In this document: piece by piece, positions 35,710-45,090 of the stretch
How the letters are laid out: each line of letters starts with the position of its first letter
Numbering within the stretch: the first letter of the stretch is position 1
Assembly: GCF_001310085.1 (NCBI RefSeq)
Contig: NZ_CP012643.1
Location: 4,036,001 to 4,100,000, forward strand
Direction of reading: 5' to 3'
DNA length: 64,000 nt
DNA from: Rufibacter tibetensis
Lineage (GTDB): Bacteria > Bacteroidota > Bacteroidia > Cytophagales > Hymenobacteraceae
The notes under the pieces: model-generated
The model's database searches: none
Told to the model about the DNA's origin: nothing
The model's input: the letters and a program-made list of their open reading frames with translations, nothing else
Made by a program: the position numbers and the translations under genes

Positions 35710-36954
35710 ATGTCAACCCAGAATAAACTTGAAGGCAACTTAATTGACAAGCAACGTCAGTTAGAGGAACAAAACCGAGTTCTGCGGGAAGAAAACAAAC
35801 AATTACGTGCTGATATAGCAGAGGCCCTGTTCAAGCTGAAAGAGCAGATTGCCATTGAAGACAGGTACGAGGAAAGCCAATCGCGCTTTGAGACTATTTT
35901 CAGTCAGTCTAAACTAGGCAATAAGATCATTGCGCCAGACCTTAAAATCATTCAGGTTAATAAATCCCTGCAGGACATGCTGGGCTACTCAGAGCAGGAA
36001 CTGGTGGGGTCCAAAGTGATTGACTTTGCCCACCCGGATTTTGTCCATCATTGGGTTGATCTACAGGAACATCTCTGGACAAGACAAATTCCTTCTTTCC
36101 AGATAGAGACCTGCCTTATCAAAAAAGACGGGGCAGGACTTTGGGTGCAGGTCACGTCTATGATTTTCAGGGATAATGGCGCTAACCTGGGGTATACCAT
36201 TGTAGAGAATATCAAAGACCGTAAAGCATTAGAGCAGAACCTCAAGAAACTGTATGAGGCTCAGGAAACCATTCTGCACATGGTGGCCCATGACCTTAAA
36301 AATCCCATTAATAACATAAGCCTCTTAACGGAGTACCTGAAGGAAAATCTGGTGAACTCTAAGGATTTGGTTGTAGAGGAGAAAAAGGAAAGCCTCACGT
36401 TTATTGGGCTAATCTCAGAAACCTGCAAAAAAGCATTTGCCATTATCAAAGATCTGTTGTTCATAGGAGACATGAACCCTAATGCTTATTTTGAAAAAAC
36501 AGAATTGAATGGGTTTTTTCAAACCGAGCTGGCAGCATTGGGAGTAGATGCCAAAAAGAAGGGCGTTGAAGTAAGTTTCAGTTACCCAGAATTGCCGGTT
36601 TATGCCAACATCAACCAGGAAAAATTTTCCAGGGTTATGGAAAATCTGCTTTCAAATGCGGTTAAATTTACAAAACCAGGTGGAAAGGTAGATATTACCT
36701 TAACCGAACAAGGAAAATACGCCTTGTTGCACGTGAAAGATAACGGCATAGGTATACCAGAAAAGTTGAAGTCCACTGTGTTTGATAAGTTCACCAATGC
36801 GAACCGGCAGGGCACCGAAGGGGAATCTACCACCGGTTTGGGGCTCTTTATTGTAAAGCAGATTGTAAACTTGCATCAGGGAAGAATCTGGATGGAAAGT
36901 CAGGAAAACGTGGGTACTTCCTTCTTTATTGAACTAGAGCGCAGCCAGGACTAA
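35710..36954 (+). CDS. PAS-domain sensor histidine kinase
   Basis: 414 residues, soluble, without membrane helices. Residues about 10-55 form a coiled coil (EEQNRVLREENKQLRADIAE). A PAS domain spans about 60-175. The HisKA helix is at LHMVAHDLKNPINN with phospho-His194. The HATPase_c core has the N box ENLLSNAVKFT and DNGIGIP with the TGLGLFIVKQIV G2 box. It senses an unknown cytoplasmic signal. No response regulator is adjacent, so it is an orphan in this window. Four other signalling genes are 17 kb away and unrelated in arrangement. Confidence 0.95.
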   Translation: MSTQNKLEGNLIDKQRQLEEQNRVLREENKQLRADIAEALFKLKEQIAIEDRYEESQSRFETIFSQSKLGNKIIAPDLKIIQVNKSLQDMLGYSEQELVGSKVIDFAHPDFVHHWVDLQEHLWTRQIPSFQIETCLIKKDGAGLWVQVTSMIFRDNGANLGYTIVENIKDRKALEQNLKKLYEAQETILHMVAHDLKNPINNISLLTEYLKENLVNSKDLVVEEKKESLTFIGLISETCKKAFAIIKDLLFIGDMNPNAYFEKTELNGFFQTELAALGVDAKKKGVEVSFSYPELPVYANINQEKFSRVMENLLSNAVKFTKPGGKVDITLTEQGKYALLHVKDNGIGIPEKLKSTVFDKFTNANRQGTEGESTTGLGLFIVKQIVNLHQGRIWMESQENVGTSFFIELERSQD

Positions 36955-37154
36955 TCTTCCTTTTACACCTGTTTTGGTAAAATAGCGCCAAAACACATTA
37001 ACAGGAATGTGCTTCCACTTAGGGAATCCTTCCTTAAGCTCTGGTATCATTTTAATGTACAGCAGAATTCCCTTCCTATGATGAACGTGTTCCAGAATAA
37101 GAGGCTGGGAGGAAAATACTTATAAAGGAGGTTCTGTTTTAAACAAGATTGAAC

Positions 37155-37162
37155 TAGATTTG
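37155..37162 (+). promoter_or_regulatory. -7 element of the aldolase promoter
   Basis: Exact TAGATTTG match, 22 bases before the ATG at 37184. Confidence 0.6.
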
Positions 37163-37183
37163 TGATCCAAACTCATTAGAACT

Positions 37184-37840
37184 ATGAAATTTTTCATTGA
37201 TACCGCAAACCTGAACGAAATTCGGGAAGCACACGATTTAGGTGTATTGGACGGCGTTACCACCAATCCCTCGCTTATGGCCAAAGAAGGCATTGTAGGC
37301 TATGACAACGTCATGAAACACTACAAAGCCATCTGCGAGATTGTAGACGGTGATATTAGTGCAGAGGTAATTGCCACTGACTTTGAGACTATGGTGAAAG
37401 AAGGAGAGGAGCTGGCTCAGCTGCATCCTAACATTGTGGTGAAAGTGCCTATGACCAGAGACGGCGTAAAAGCCATTAAATATTTCACTGACAAAGGCAT
37501 CAAAACCAACTGTACCCTCATTTTCTCGGCAGGTCAGGCAATTTTAGCAGCCAAAGCTGGTGCTACGTACGTTTCTCCGTTTGTGGGCCGTTTAGATGAT
37601 ATCGGGACCGATGGTCTTGACCTGATTGACCAGATTGTGAACATCTACCAGAACTACGGTTTCCCAACAGAGGTATTGGCGGCATCGGTTCGTCACGTGA
37701 TGCACCTTGTGAAATGCGCAGAGATTGGTGCCGATGTGGTAACCTGCCCATTGAACGTGATCACCGGCCTGTTGAACCACCCCTTGACCGACAGCGGTCT
37801 GGCTAAGTTCTTGGCAGACCACAAGAAAGCGAACGCCTAA
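37184..37840 (+). CDS. fsa: Transaldolase/fructose-6-phosphate aldolase family protein
   Basis: 218 residues, the short form of transaldolase (type 3/FSA). N-terminal [33 protein letters not shown], catalytic Lys in [22 protein letters not shown], then [11 protein letters not shown] are all hallmark motifs. Either a fructose-6-phosphate aldolase or a minimal transaldolase of the pentose phosphate pathway; sequence alone does not distinguish the activity. Full length and cytoplasmic. It is followed by the AATTAGAAATT repeat region, which may serve as terminator. Confidence 0.93.
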   Translation: MKFFIDTANLNEIREAHDLGVLDGVTTNPSLMAKEGIVGYDNVMKHYKAICEIVDGDISAEVIATDFETMVKEGEELAQLHPNIVVKVPMTRDGVKAIKYFTDKGIKTNCTLIFSAGQAILAAKAGATYVSPFVGRLDDIGTDGLDLIDQIVNIYQNYGFPTEVLAASVRHVMHLVKCAEIGADVVTCPLNVITGLLNHPLTDSGLAKFLADHKKANA

Positions 37841-37843
37841 ATC

Positions 37844-37940
37844 AATTAGAAATTCAAAATTAGAAATTAGAAATTGGTGAGTTTATGAGTAGGCTGCGGC
37901 CTTCCTGAACATCATCATTTCTAATTTCTAATTTCTAATT
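37844..37940. repeat. Inverted and tandem AATTAGAAATT repeats
   Basis: The left arm 37844-37875 holds three copies of the unit AATTAGAAATT-like sequence; the right arm 37917-37940 is its complement (AATTTCTAATTTCTAATT). About 24 bases can pair around a 41-base loop. It lies between the aldolase and the small protein gene on the same strand. Confidence 0.75.
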
Positions 37941-37948
37941 AGTAAAAA

Positions 37949-38152
37949 GTGTACATCATAAAAGTAAAAGGCAAAGCCAAGATCCCGGATTACATTCAGC
38001 TGCGTGATGAAAACTTTGTGCTGATTGCTTATTTCCGGGCCGACCGGCCTTTGAAGAACCTTGACCGCTACGGCCTTGACAATAAAGAAGAGGCCCTGGC
38101 TTCGGTTATTGAAGGGCTGGAGTTTGGGAAGCTTCAGAAACTGGAGATTTAA
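37949..38152 (+). CDS. Small conserved protein of unknown function
   Basis: 67 residues from a GTG at 37949, eight bases after the inverted-repeat block. MYIIKVKGKAKIPDYIQLRD and the ending FGKLQKLEI suggest a compact alpha/beta domain. Homologues of this type occur in front of FtsE in related bacteria (from memory of family context, not checked). The gap to ftsE is 63 bases, so co-transcription is likely. No function can be given. The composition matches the surrounding coding sequence. Confidence 0.65.
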   Translation: MYIIKVKGKAKIPDYIQLRDENFVLIAYFRADRPLKNLDRYGLDNKEEALASVIEGLEFGKLQKLEI

Positions 38153-38215
38153 TCACTTTTGTACACCATTTTGTGCTGCCGTAAGGCAAAAGAGTAACCT
38201 TTATTTTACCCTGCT

Positions 38216-38926
38216 ATGGAATTTTCGTCTAACCCAGTGGTCTTGCTGCACAAGGTTTCCATCTTTCAGGATGTGAACACCATTTTGTCTGAGGTAACCT
38301 GTACAATTGAGAAAGGGGAGTTCGTGTACTTGGTGGGCCGCACCGGAAGTGGCAAGAGCTCTCTGCTCAAAACACTTTACGGCGACTTGCCTTTGAAAAT
38401 AGGTACAGCCCAAGTAGCAGGATTTAACATCCATTCTCTAACCTGGAACCAGGTACCTTTCCTGCGCCGTAAAATAGGGATAGTGTTCCAGGATTTTCAG
38501 TTGTTGTTTGATCGTACCGTGGCTGAAAATCTAAAGTTTGTGCTCAAAGCCACCGGCTGGAATGACAAATCACGTGTCAAAAACCGGATTTCTGAGGTGT
38601 TGATGCGCGTTGGGTTAGACTCTGTGGCGAACAAAATGCCCCATCAATTGTCTGGGGGAGAACAGCAGCGGGTAGTGATTGCCCGGGCCTTGCTCAACGA
38701 ACCGGTTATCCTGTTCGCAGATGAACCTACCGGTAACCTTGATCCAGACGTGACCCATGGTATTATGGATCTGTTTCAAGAAATCAATAACAGTGGTACG
38801 GCTGTTCTCATGGCCACCCACAACCACCATATCTTAAAGCGCTATCCGCGTCGCATTTTGAAATGTGAAAGAGGCCGGGTACTTGACTCAGCCCGCGAAG
38901 AGTTTACCCTTATAGATGGTTTCTGA
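38216..38926 (+). CDS. ftsE: Cell division ATP-binding protein FtsE
   Basis: 236-residue ABC ATPase: Walker [20 protein letters not shown]-loop [13 protein letters not shown], signature [16 protein letters not shown], Walker [14 protein letters not shown], and the switch His in ATHNHH. The closest family is FtsE, which couples the membrane protein FtsX to peptidoglycan hydrolases at the septum. ftsX is not adjacent, which is common in this phylum. Its 3' end overlaps the next gene by 11 bases, so translation is coupled. Confidence 0.94.
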   Translation: MEFSSNPVVLLHKVSIFQDVNTILSEVTCTIEKGEFVYLVGRTGSGKSSLLKTLYGDLPLKIGTAQVAGFNIHSLTWNQVPFLRRKIGIVFQDFQLLFDRTVAENLKFVLKATGWNDKSRVKNRISEVLMRVGLDSVANKMPHQLSGGEQQRVVIARALLNEPVILFADEPTGNLDPDVTHGIMDLFQEINNSGTAVLMATHNHHILKRYPRRILKCERGRVLDSAREEFTLIDGF

Positions 38927-39806
38927 GATTTCCATTCTCATTCCAGTTTACAACCAGAACGTTTTGCCTTTGGTGGAGGCCTTACTCCATGAAGCATCTT
39001 CTCTTTCTATACCTTTCGAGGTAAGGGTTTATGACGATGGTTCAGACCAAAACACGCTAGACCAGAACCAACCTTTACAATCTTTTTCTAAGGTAGTTTA
39101 CGTAAAACTGCCCCTAAACATAGGCCGGTCCCAGATCCGGTACAAGCTTGCCCAGGAGGCACAATACCAGCATCTTCTTTTCTTGGATAATGACGTGCTG
39201 CCCGTCCATTCAAATTTTCTGCAGCGATACCTTAGTCAGGCAAAGGAGGGGGTAGTGGTTGGCGGAATTTTTTACAAGAAAGAACGTCCTCTGCCTGGTA
39301 CAGAATTGCGTTGGGTATACGGAAAAGCACGTGAAGAAGCTCCGGCACACCATCGGCAGAAGGCACCTTATGAACGGGTGTTCTCAAGTAATCTGCTGGT
39401 GCCTCGTTCGGTTTTCCTGGAGCATTTCCCGCAAAACGAGATCTTTGGCTACGGCCACGAAGATACCTTGTTTGCCTGGCGGTTGAAGCAAAAGAGTATT
39501 CCGGTGCTTCATATTAACAATCCGGTTTGGCATTTAGGTCAGGAACCCAATGAGGTGTACCTACTCAAAACTCAACAGGCCATTCATAACTTAGTATTAC
39601 TGCACAAGAAGTACCAAGTTGGGGAAGAATCAAAGTTGTTTAAGGCTTACCGTAAAGTAAAGAACTGGAAATTAGATACCCTTCTCCATGAAAACAGGCA
39701 GTGGTTGTTTCCATTGTTAAAACGTAACCTTGTTTCTAAGAAACCTAGCCTTCGTTTATTTGATTTTTACCGGTTGCTGCTGTTAGAAATGTACCTGCCT
39801 AAGTAA
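38916..39806 (+). CDS. Glycosyltransferase family 2
   Basis: 296 residues with the GT-A fold: [29 protein letters not shown] and the DXD-like LFLDNDVLP, which binds the nucleotide sugar. A GYGHEDTLFAWRL motif and HLGQEPNEVYL follow, typical of the acceptor half of GT2 enzymes. It probably adds a sugar to a cell-surface glycan; donor and acceptor are unknown. No membrane helices are evident, so it is cytoplasmic or peripheral. It starts inside ftsE and ends with a short terminator. Confidence 0.92.
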   Translation: MVSEISILIPVYNQNVLPLVEALLHEASSLSIPFEVRVYDDGSDQNTLDQNQPLQSFSKVVYVKLPLNIGRSQIRYKLAQEAQYQHLLFLDNDVLPVHSNFLQRYLSQAKEGVVVGGIFYKKERPLPGTELRWVYGKAREEAPAHHRQKAPYERVFSSNLLVPRSVFLEHFPQNEIFGYGHEDTLFAWRLKQKSIPVLHINNPVWHLGQEPNEVYLLKTQQAIHNLVLLHKKYQVGEESKLFKAYRKVKNWKLDTLLHENRQWLFPLLKRNLVSKKPSLRLFDFYRLLLLEMYLPK

Positions 39807-39856
39807 CAGGGATTTAGGGCCAGTTTTCTTAAAAGAAGCTTAGAACATCATGTAAA

Positions 39857-39886
39857 AAAAAGCCCCTCCAAAAGGAAAGGCTTTTT
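39857..39886 (+). terminator. Intrinsic terminator of the GT2 gene
   Basis: AAAAAGCC at 39857-39864 and GGCTTTTT at 39879-39886, extended inward by a CC/GG pair. Convergent with the LEA-like lipoprotein gene. Confidence 0.8.
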
Positions 39887-39910
39887 GCTTTAATCTATGA
39901 TAAGGAAGCT

Positions 39911-40795
39911 TTATTTGTTATCATCTTCAACAGCTTTCTCTACTTTATTGGCTGCTTTCTTAGCGGTGTTTCCTACGGCTTTACCGGCCTTTTTTGCACC
40001 AGAGGCTACGTCTTTACCTACCTCTTTGGTAGTTTCACCCACCTTGCTGTTTGAAACGTCTTTGCCTACTTCTTTCACATCAGAACCAACTTTGCTAGCA
40101 GTATTGCCTGCCTTGTTGGCGTTCTTCATGGCAATGTACTTAGTTTTCGCTTTGGCAATCTCCCACTTGTCTTTGTCAGTTAACTGGCTTTGGATAGCGT
40201 TTTTGCGATCATCCAACTGGTTCCAGTATTTCTCTACGGTGTTCCAGTCTTTGTTGCTGAAGCCGGATTTGTGCATCTCCACATGGGCAACAAAGTCTTC
40301 GTAGGCTTTTCTAATGTCCGTAGCGGTATAGGAAGGAATTTTCTTTTCATCATAGGTAGACATGTCAATGCCTGAAGCCATCATGCCGCTACTTTGGTTG
40401 TTTTGTTTCCAAGTATTATACTGCCCTTCCCGTGTAGACCAGGCAGTGCTGTATCTTGACTGCAATTCAGCGTACTCCGCTTTGCGATCCTCATCTAAGG
40501 TGCTCTCAAACTCCATTACTGACATGCGGCGCTTGTTATATTCTGCGCTGTCTGTGGTCATACGCTGATCCCAATCTGTCTGGGTGCTGTCCCAGCCGCG
40601 TGCTACATTGGCTTCATAATCAGTAACGTATTTTTTGTAATCATTATAGGCTTGTTCGCGAGAGGGGCTAGAAGTATCAGAAGCGGCCATAGTATCAGTA
40701 CGTTCGGTTCTGCTACACCCTAGATGAGCAAATGCTAGCGTTAGAGATGCAGCGTAAACAACCGTATGTTTTTTAAATAAATTGGACATTTTCAT
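39911..40795 (-). CDS. Lipoprotein with LEA-like amphipathic repeats
   Basis: 294 residues. Signal with lipobox HLGC (Cys27). The middle is rich in charged and aromatic helices (DYKKYVTDYEANVARGWDST; KAEYAELQSRYSTAWSTRE). From about 225 to the end, 11-residue-like helical repeats with Lys, Ala, Gly and Val appear (KVGSDVKEVGKDVSNSKVGE; KEVGKDVASGAKKAGKAVGN), as in late embryogenesis abundant or apolipoprotein-like proteins. A stress-protecting, membrane-surface role is plausible but inferred. Low complexity makes homology judgments weak. Confidence 0.8.
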   Translation of the reverse strand: MKMSNLFKKHTVVYAASLTLAFAHLGCSRTERTDTMAASDTSSPSREQAYNDYKKYVTDYEANVARGWDSTQTDWDQRMTTDSAEYNKRRMSVMEFESTLDEDRKAEYAELQSRYSTAWSTREGQYNTWKQNNQSSGMMASGIDMSTYDEKKIPSYTATDIRKAYEDFVAHVEMHKSGFSNKDWNTVEKYWNQLDDRKNAIQSQLTDKDKWEIAKAKTKYIAMKNANKAGNTASKVGSDVKEVGKDVSNSKVGETTKEVGKDVASGAKKAGKAVGNTAKKAANKVEKAVEDDNK

Positions 40796-40988
40796 AGTTT
40801 ATGGATCGTTTGGTAAAAAGGAATTTACAGGTTATTGAACGCAAATAGGAGGTATAGGTTTCAAAATGCTGATTTTATGCATTTTGGCTTATTTGTAATA
40901 TTACTATATTAAGATTTTACCTGTGCTTATATCCTATTCCTGCAGATGATTAATGAGTGCTAGTACATAGGGTTCACCTTTCAATACC

Positions 40989-40996
40989 TATATTTG
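40989..40996 (+). promoter_or_regulatory. -7 element of the surface-sugar operon
   Basis: Exact TATATTTG match, 17 bases before the ATG at 41014; transcript start near 41001. Confidence 0.6.
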
Positions 40997-41013
40997 TCTT
41001 TTCAACAGAATAC

Positions 41014-42144
41014 ATGAACCAGCTCCAGATGGTAGACCTGAAAGGTCAGTACCAGCGTCTGAAAACTCAGATTGATGCCGCCATGCAAGCGGTGGTAGAC
41101 AGTACCGCTTTCATCAACGGACCACAGGTGAAAACCTTCGCAGGCAATCTGTCAAAGTATTTACAAGTGAACCATGTGATACCCTGTGCCAATGGGACAG
41201 ATGCTTTGCAGATTGCCTTAATGGCACTGGATCTACCCGCTGGGGGAGAAGTAATTGTGCCGGCCTTCAACTATGTGGCTACTGCCGAGGTAATCGCCCT
41301 TTTGGGTTTGAAGCCTGTGTTTGTAGACGTGCTGCCCGATACGTTTTGTATTGATCCGGCCAAAGCCCGTTTAGCGGTGACCGAGAAAACGATGGCTATT
41401 ATGCCGGTACACTTGTTCGGGCAATGTGCGCCAATGGAGGAGATCATGGACCTGGCCATTGCGCAGGAACTCTTCGTGATTGAAGACAACGCACAGGCCA
41501 TTGGCGCTCAGTACGTAGATGCCGAGGGCGGAACTTCCTTTGCCGGAACCATCGGGCACATTGGCACCACCTCCTTTTTCCCGTCCAAGAACCTAGGCTG
41601 CATGGGAGATGGGGGAGCTATCTTCACCCAAGACATAGACCTAGCCTCTACTTTGCAGCAGATTGCCAACCACGGGCAGCACAAGAAATACCACTACTCC
41701 CGGGTAGGCGTGAATTCCCGCTTAGACACCCTGCAGGCCGCCTTGCTGGACGTGAAACTTACCCAACTGGATGATTTCATTTACCGCCGGCAGAAAGCAG
41801 CTGGGGTGTATGATGCCTACTTTGCGGAAGTAGCGCAGATTAAGATACCGGCCCTAGCAACCTACAGCAGTCATGTTTTTCACCAGTACACGCTACAGGT
41901 TCCGGCTGACCAGCGCGAAGCGTTGAAATCCCATCTGCAAGAGAAAGGAATCCCCAGTATGGTATATTACCCGGCTCCGTTGCACCTGCACGAGGCTTAT
42001 GGGTATCTGGGCTACAAGGCAGGTGATTTCCCAGTGTCTGAGGAACTGTGCGGCAAGGTGATTTCCCTGCCCATGCACACCGAACTCACCGAGGAACAAC
42101 AGCAATACATTGCTGAGGCGGTGGTAAGCTTTTTCCAAAGCTAA
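41014..42144 (+). CDS. DegT/DnrJ/EryC1/StrS aminotransferase (WbpE-like)
   Basis: 376 residues from MNQLQMVDLKGQYQ; an upstream GTG start would read through the promoter and is rejected. PLP lysine is Lys192 in FFPSKNLGCMGDGG, with Asp158 in IEDNAQAIGAQ. The best match in layout is WbpE, which transaminates UDP-2-acetamido-3-oxo-glucuronate; its partner dehydrogenase gene follows directly, supporting this role. The pair would make a 2,3-diamino-2,3-dideoxy uronic acid precursor. It starts the block of surface-polysaccharide genes and has its own promoter. Confidence 0.92.
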   Translation: MNQLQMVDLKGQYQRLKTQIDAAMQAVVDSTAFINGPQVKTFAGNLSKYLQVNHVIPCANGTDALQIALMALDLPAGGEVIVPAFNYVATAEVIALLGLKPVFVDVLPDTFCIDPAKARLAVTEKTMAIMPVHLFGQCAPMEEIMDLAIAQELFVIEDNAQAIGAQYVDAEGGTSFAGTIGHIGTTSFFPSKNLGCMGDGGAIFTQDIDLASTLQQIANHGQHKKYHYSRVGVNSRLDTLQAALLDVKLTQLDDFIYRRQKAAGVYDAYFAEVAQIKIPALATYSSHVFHQYTLQVPADQREALKSHLQEKGIPSMVYYPAPLHLHEAYGYLGYKAGDFPVSEELCGKVISLPMHTELTEEQQQYIAEAVVSFFQS

Positions 42145-42238
42145 TCCAGCTCAGCTTCCGCTTATAATCAAGAAAATAAATACGCTGCTTTCGGGCTGAT
42201 TTCCGGAAGCTGAGGCGAAAACGAATAGAAGGCATCTG

Positions 42239-43252
42239 ATGTCAGAAAAGATAAAGTTTGCAGTAATAGGAGCGGGCCACATTGGTAAGCGCCACGCCAC
42301 CATGGTACAGCGCCATCCCGAAGGGGAATTGGTGGCCATGGTAGACACCGATCCAGCCCGGTTAGATGAGATGGAACCCTTTGGCGTGCCCTTCTTCACC
42401 AGCATGGAAGAGTACCTGGCCTCTGGCCCTAAGGCCGATGTCATCTGCGTTTGCACGCCCAACGGCTTCCACGCCGACCAAGCCATGCTGGCCCTGGAAA
42501 ACGGCTGCCATGTGGTTTGCGAGAAACCCATGGCCTTGAGTAAAGCCGACTGCGAGCGCATCATCTACAAATCGCTGCAGACCTCAAAGCTGGTATTCTG
42601 CGTGATGCAAAACCGTTACAGTCCCCCTTCGTTGTGGCTCAAGGAAATGGTTTCGGAGAAGCGGCTTGGCGAGATTTATTTAGTGCAAATTAACTGCTAC
42701 TGGAACCGTGACAACCGGTATTACAAAGCTGGTACCTGGAAAGGGAAGCAAGCCCTGGACGGCGGAACCCTGTTCACCCAGTTCAGCCATTTCATTGACA
42801 TCATGTACTGGTTGTTCGGAGATATCAAGAACATCCATGGCCGATTCATGGATTTTAACCACCAGCACCTCACTGATTTTGAAGACAGCGGCCTCATCCA
42901 CTTCGATTTTATGAACGGAGGCGCCGGTACGCTCAACTATTCCACCGCCGTCTGGGACACAAATCTGGAAAGCAGCATGACAATCATCGGGGAAAAGGGA
43001 AGCATCAAGGTTGGCGGACAGTACATGAACGAGGTGGAATACTGCCACGTGCAGGATTACGTCATGCCCAATCTTCCACCCAGCAGCCCTGCCAATGACT
43101 ACGGCCATTACAAAGGCAGTGCCGCCAATCACCATTTCATTTTTGAGAACGTGATTGACACCCTCAAAGGCAAAACCTTCGCCACCACCAACGCCCTTGA
43201 AGGTCTCAAAGTAGTGGAGATTATTGAACGCATTTACGCATTAAAGAAGTAG
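42239..43252 (+). CDS. Gfo/Idh/MocA oxidoreductase (WbpB-like)
   Basis: 337 residues. N-terminal NAD fold AVIGAGHIGKRHA, then CVCTPNGFHADQA and the catalytic EKP in CEKPMALSK. The motif CYWNRDNRYYKAGTWKGK is typical of WbpB-type UDP-N-acetylglucosaminuronate 3-dehydrogenases. With the WbpE-like gene 94 bases upstream it would oxidise and aminate UDP-GlcNAcA at C3. Other wbp genes (acetyltransferase, epimerase) are not in this stretch. Confidence 0.93.
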   Translation: MSEKIKFAVIGAGHIGKRHATMVQRHPEGELVAMVDTDPARLDEMEPFGVPFFTSMEEYLASGPKADVICVCTPNGFHADQAMLALENGCHVVCEKPMALSKADCERIIYKSLQTSKLVFCVMQNRYSPPSLWLKEMVSEKRLGEIYLVQINCYWNRDNRYYKAGTWKGKQALDGGTLFTQFSHFIDIMYWLFGDIKNIHGRFMDFNHQHLTDFEDSGLIHFDFMNGGAGTLNYSTAVWDTNLESSMTIIGEKGSIKVGGQYMNEVEYCHVQDYVMPNLPPSSPANDYGHYKGSAANHHFIFENVIDTLKGKTFATTNALEGLKVVEIIERIYALKK

Positions 43253-43278
43253 CGCCTTCCCGGCCATAGCAACCTATT

Positions 43279-43965
43279 ATGTCAGTATCTAACTTTTACG
43301 ACGAATATACCAAGCAGCAGTTCCAAAAAGGAATCCACATCCGGCACCGGACTATTCTGAAAAACCTGAAAGAAGCAGGGCTGAAGTCTGATTCAAGGGT
43401 GTTGGAGATTGGCTGCGGAATCGGGACCGTGACACACTTGCTGGCCAAAGCAACGCCGCAGGGGAAAGTCTTGGCCGTAGACATCAGCCCGAAGAGCATT
43501 GACATGGCCCGTCGGTTCAACCAGCAGTTTAACCACGTAGAGTTCGCCGTGTCTGACATGACTGATTTTGAGCGTCCGGAGAAATTTGACTTTGTGGTAT
43601 TGCCTGATGTGATTGAGCATATTCCGCTGGAGCAGCACCCCAACCTGTTTAAGGTGATTGCGAAGCACCTGCATCCTAAATCGGTGGTGACCATTAACAT
43701 TCCGCACCCGTTATACCTGACCTGGGTGCGCGAGCATCAGCCGGAGTTGCTGCAGGTAATTGACCAGCCCATCCATACTGATGAGTTACTGCGCAATACC
43801 TACGCCGCCGGTTTGTACCTGCACAAGCTGGAGAGCTACTCGCTGTTCTCACAGGTGGAGGATTACCAATGGATTGTTATGAAGCAGCGTCTAGTACCAG
43901 AGAAGGTGCAGCCCAAGTCTAAGGTAGACCTGAAACTGCAGGATTTGTCCTCTAAGTGGCTGTAG
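43279..43965 (+). CDS. Class I SAM-dependent methyltransferase
   Basis: 228 residues. The glycine-rich motif I VLEIGCGIGTVTHLLA, motif II VDISPKSIDMAR and the motif IV region FDFVVLPDVIEHIPLEQHP are clear. The substrate is unknown; context suggests methylation of a surface glycan or nucleotide sugar. It follows the dehydrogenase by 26 bases and precedes the GT4 gene by 21, so it is in the same operon. Confidence 0.92.
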   Translation: MSVSNFYDEYTKQQFQKGIHIRHRTILKNLKEAGLKSDSRVLEIGCGIGTVTHLLAKATPQGKVLAVDISPKSIDMARRFNQQFNHVEFAVSDMTDFERPEKFDFVVLPDVIEHIPLEQHPNLFKVIAKHLHPKSVVTINIPHPLYLTWVREHQPELLQVIDQPIHTDELLRNTYAAGLYLHKLESYSLFSQVEDYQWIVMKQRLVPEKVQPKSKVDLKLQDLSSKWL

Positions 43966-43986
43966 GCCGTTAACTGCTCTTCACCC

Positions 43987-45063
43987 ATGCCGGCGCGTAA
44001 ACCTGTTCTGCTTTATTTCTACCCCGCCCAGTCTTCCTTTGTGGTGAAAGACCTGCGGCTGATGGAGCAGCGGTACGAGGTCCGGCACAAAGGTTTTTTG
44101 CCAGCCAAAAAATGGCAGACTCCGCTGGTATGGCTGGGACAAGTTATTTTCCTACTGCGTCACATCTGGCAAGCCGAAGCGCTGGTTTGCATGTTTGCCG
44201 GGTACCATTCCTTTTTTCCTGCCCTGTTCGGGAAACTAGCCCGAAGTCCCTGTCTGATTGTTGCTGGTGGTACCGATTGCGTCTCCTTTCCCAGCATTGG
44301 CTATGGGGTCTTCTCCAATCCCCTTTTAGGTAAGTTCGCCCGCTGGTCGTATCAATTAGCTGCGCATATTGCGCCGGTGCATGAAAAGCTGGTGTGGCAG
44401 GACTACACCTATCAGCCCAACGACTTCCCGCACCAGGGATTCCGCTATCATTGTCCCGATTTGAAGACGCCCCATACCGTGGTGTACAACGGGTATGATG
44501 CTACTTTCTGGAAACCAATCCCAAACGTGGTGCGGGAGTCCAACACGTTTTTGACCGTCTGCGCGGGCTTGAACATGCGCTTCACCCAGCGATTGAAAGG
44601 AGTAGACCTTATTTTGGAAGCCGCCCGCAAAGTACCCCATGCCACTTTCACCATTGTTGGTGCCCCAGAAAATTTCCAATTCACAACCCAACCTGCCAAC
44701 GTTCGGCTACTGCCCAAAATGCCTCTGGCTGATTTAATTGAAGTCTACAGTGGGCACACGTTCTACCTACAACTATCCATGTCAGAAGGCTTCCCTAACG
44801 CGCTGAGTGAAAGTATGCTGTGCGGCTGCGTGCCCGTGGTTAGTAAGGTAGCAGCTATGCCAGATTTGATTGAGGATAGCGGGTTCTTGCTACCGCAACG
44901 AAGCCCAGATCTACTGGAAGAACTGATTCTGGAAGCAATCGGCACCAAAGAGCTCTTTCAATTGGGGCAGAAGGCCAGAGCTATAATTGCCGGGCAATAC
45001 CCAGAGCAGCGGAGAGAACAGGAACTCCTTGGCTTGTTGCAGAAACTAACTTCAGCAAGTTAA
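43987..45063 (+). CDS. Glycosyltransferase (GT4-like)
   Basis: 358 residues with a GT-B fold. TVVYNGYDATFWKP, TFLTVCAGLNMRFTQRLKGVD and the donor-site end SMSEGFPNALSESMLCGCVPV, with two Glu in the EX7E spacing, identify a GT4-type retaining enzyme. It probably extends a surface glycan using a nucleotide sugar. Last gene of the plus-strand operon and convergent with the flippase gene across 27 bases. Confidence 0.9.
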   Translation: MPARKPVLLYFYPAQSSFVVKDLRLMEQRYEVRHKGFLPAKKWQTPLVWLGQVIFLLRHIWQAEALVCMFAGYHSFFPALFGKLARSPCLIVAGGTDCVSFPSIGYGVFSNPLLGKFARWSYQLAAHIAPVHEKLVWQDYTYQPNDFPHQGFRYHCPDLKTPHTVVYNGYDATFWKPIPNVVRESNTFLTVCAGLNMRFTQRLKGVDLILEAARKVPHATFTIVGAPENFQFTTQPANVRLLPKMPLADLIEVYSGHTFYLQLSMSEGFPNALSESMLCGCVPVVSKVAAMPDLIEDSGFLLPQRSPDLLEELILEAIGTKELFQLGQKARAIIAGQYPEQRREQELLGLLQKLTSAS

Positions 45064-45090
45064 CTTAAGGGCTGAGTTAAAAGGTTTGTT

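Noticed and set aside
39897-40304. 135-codon hydrophobic plus-strand frame
   Set aside because: Antisense of the LEA-like repeats; its apparent membrane helices are an artefact of complementing Lys/Ala codons.
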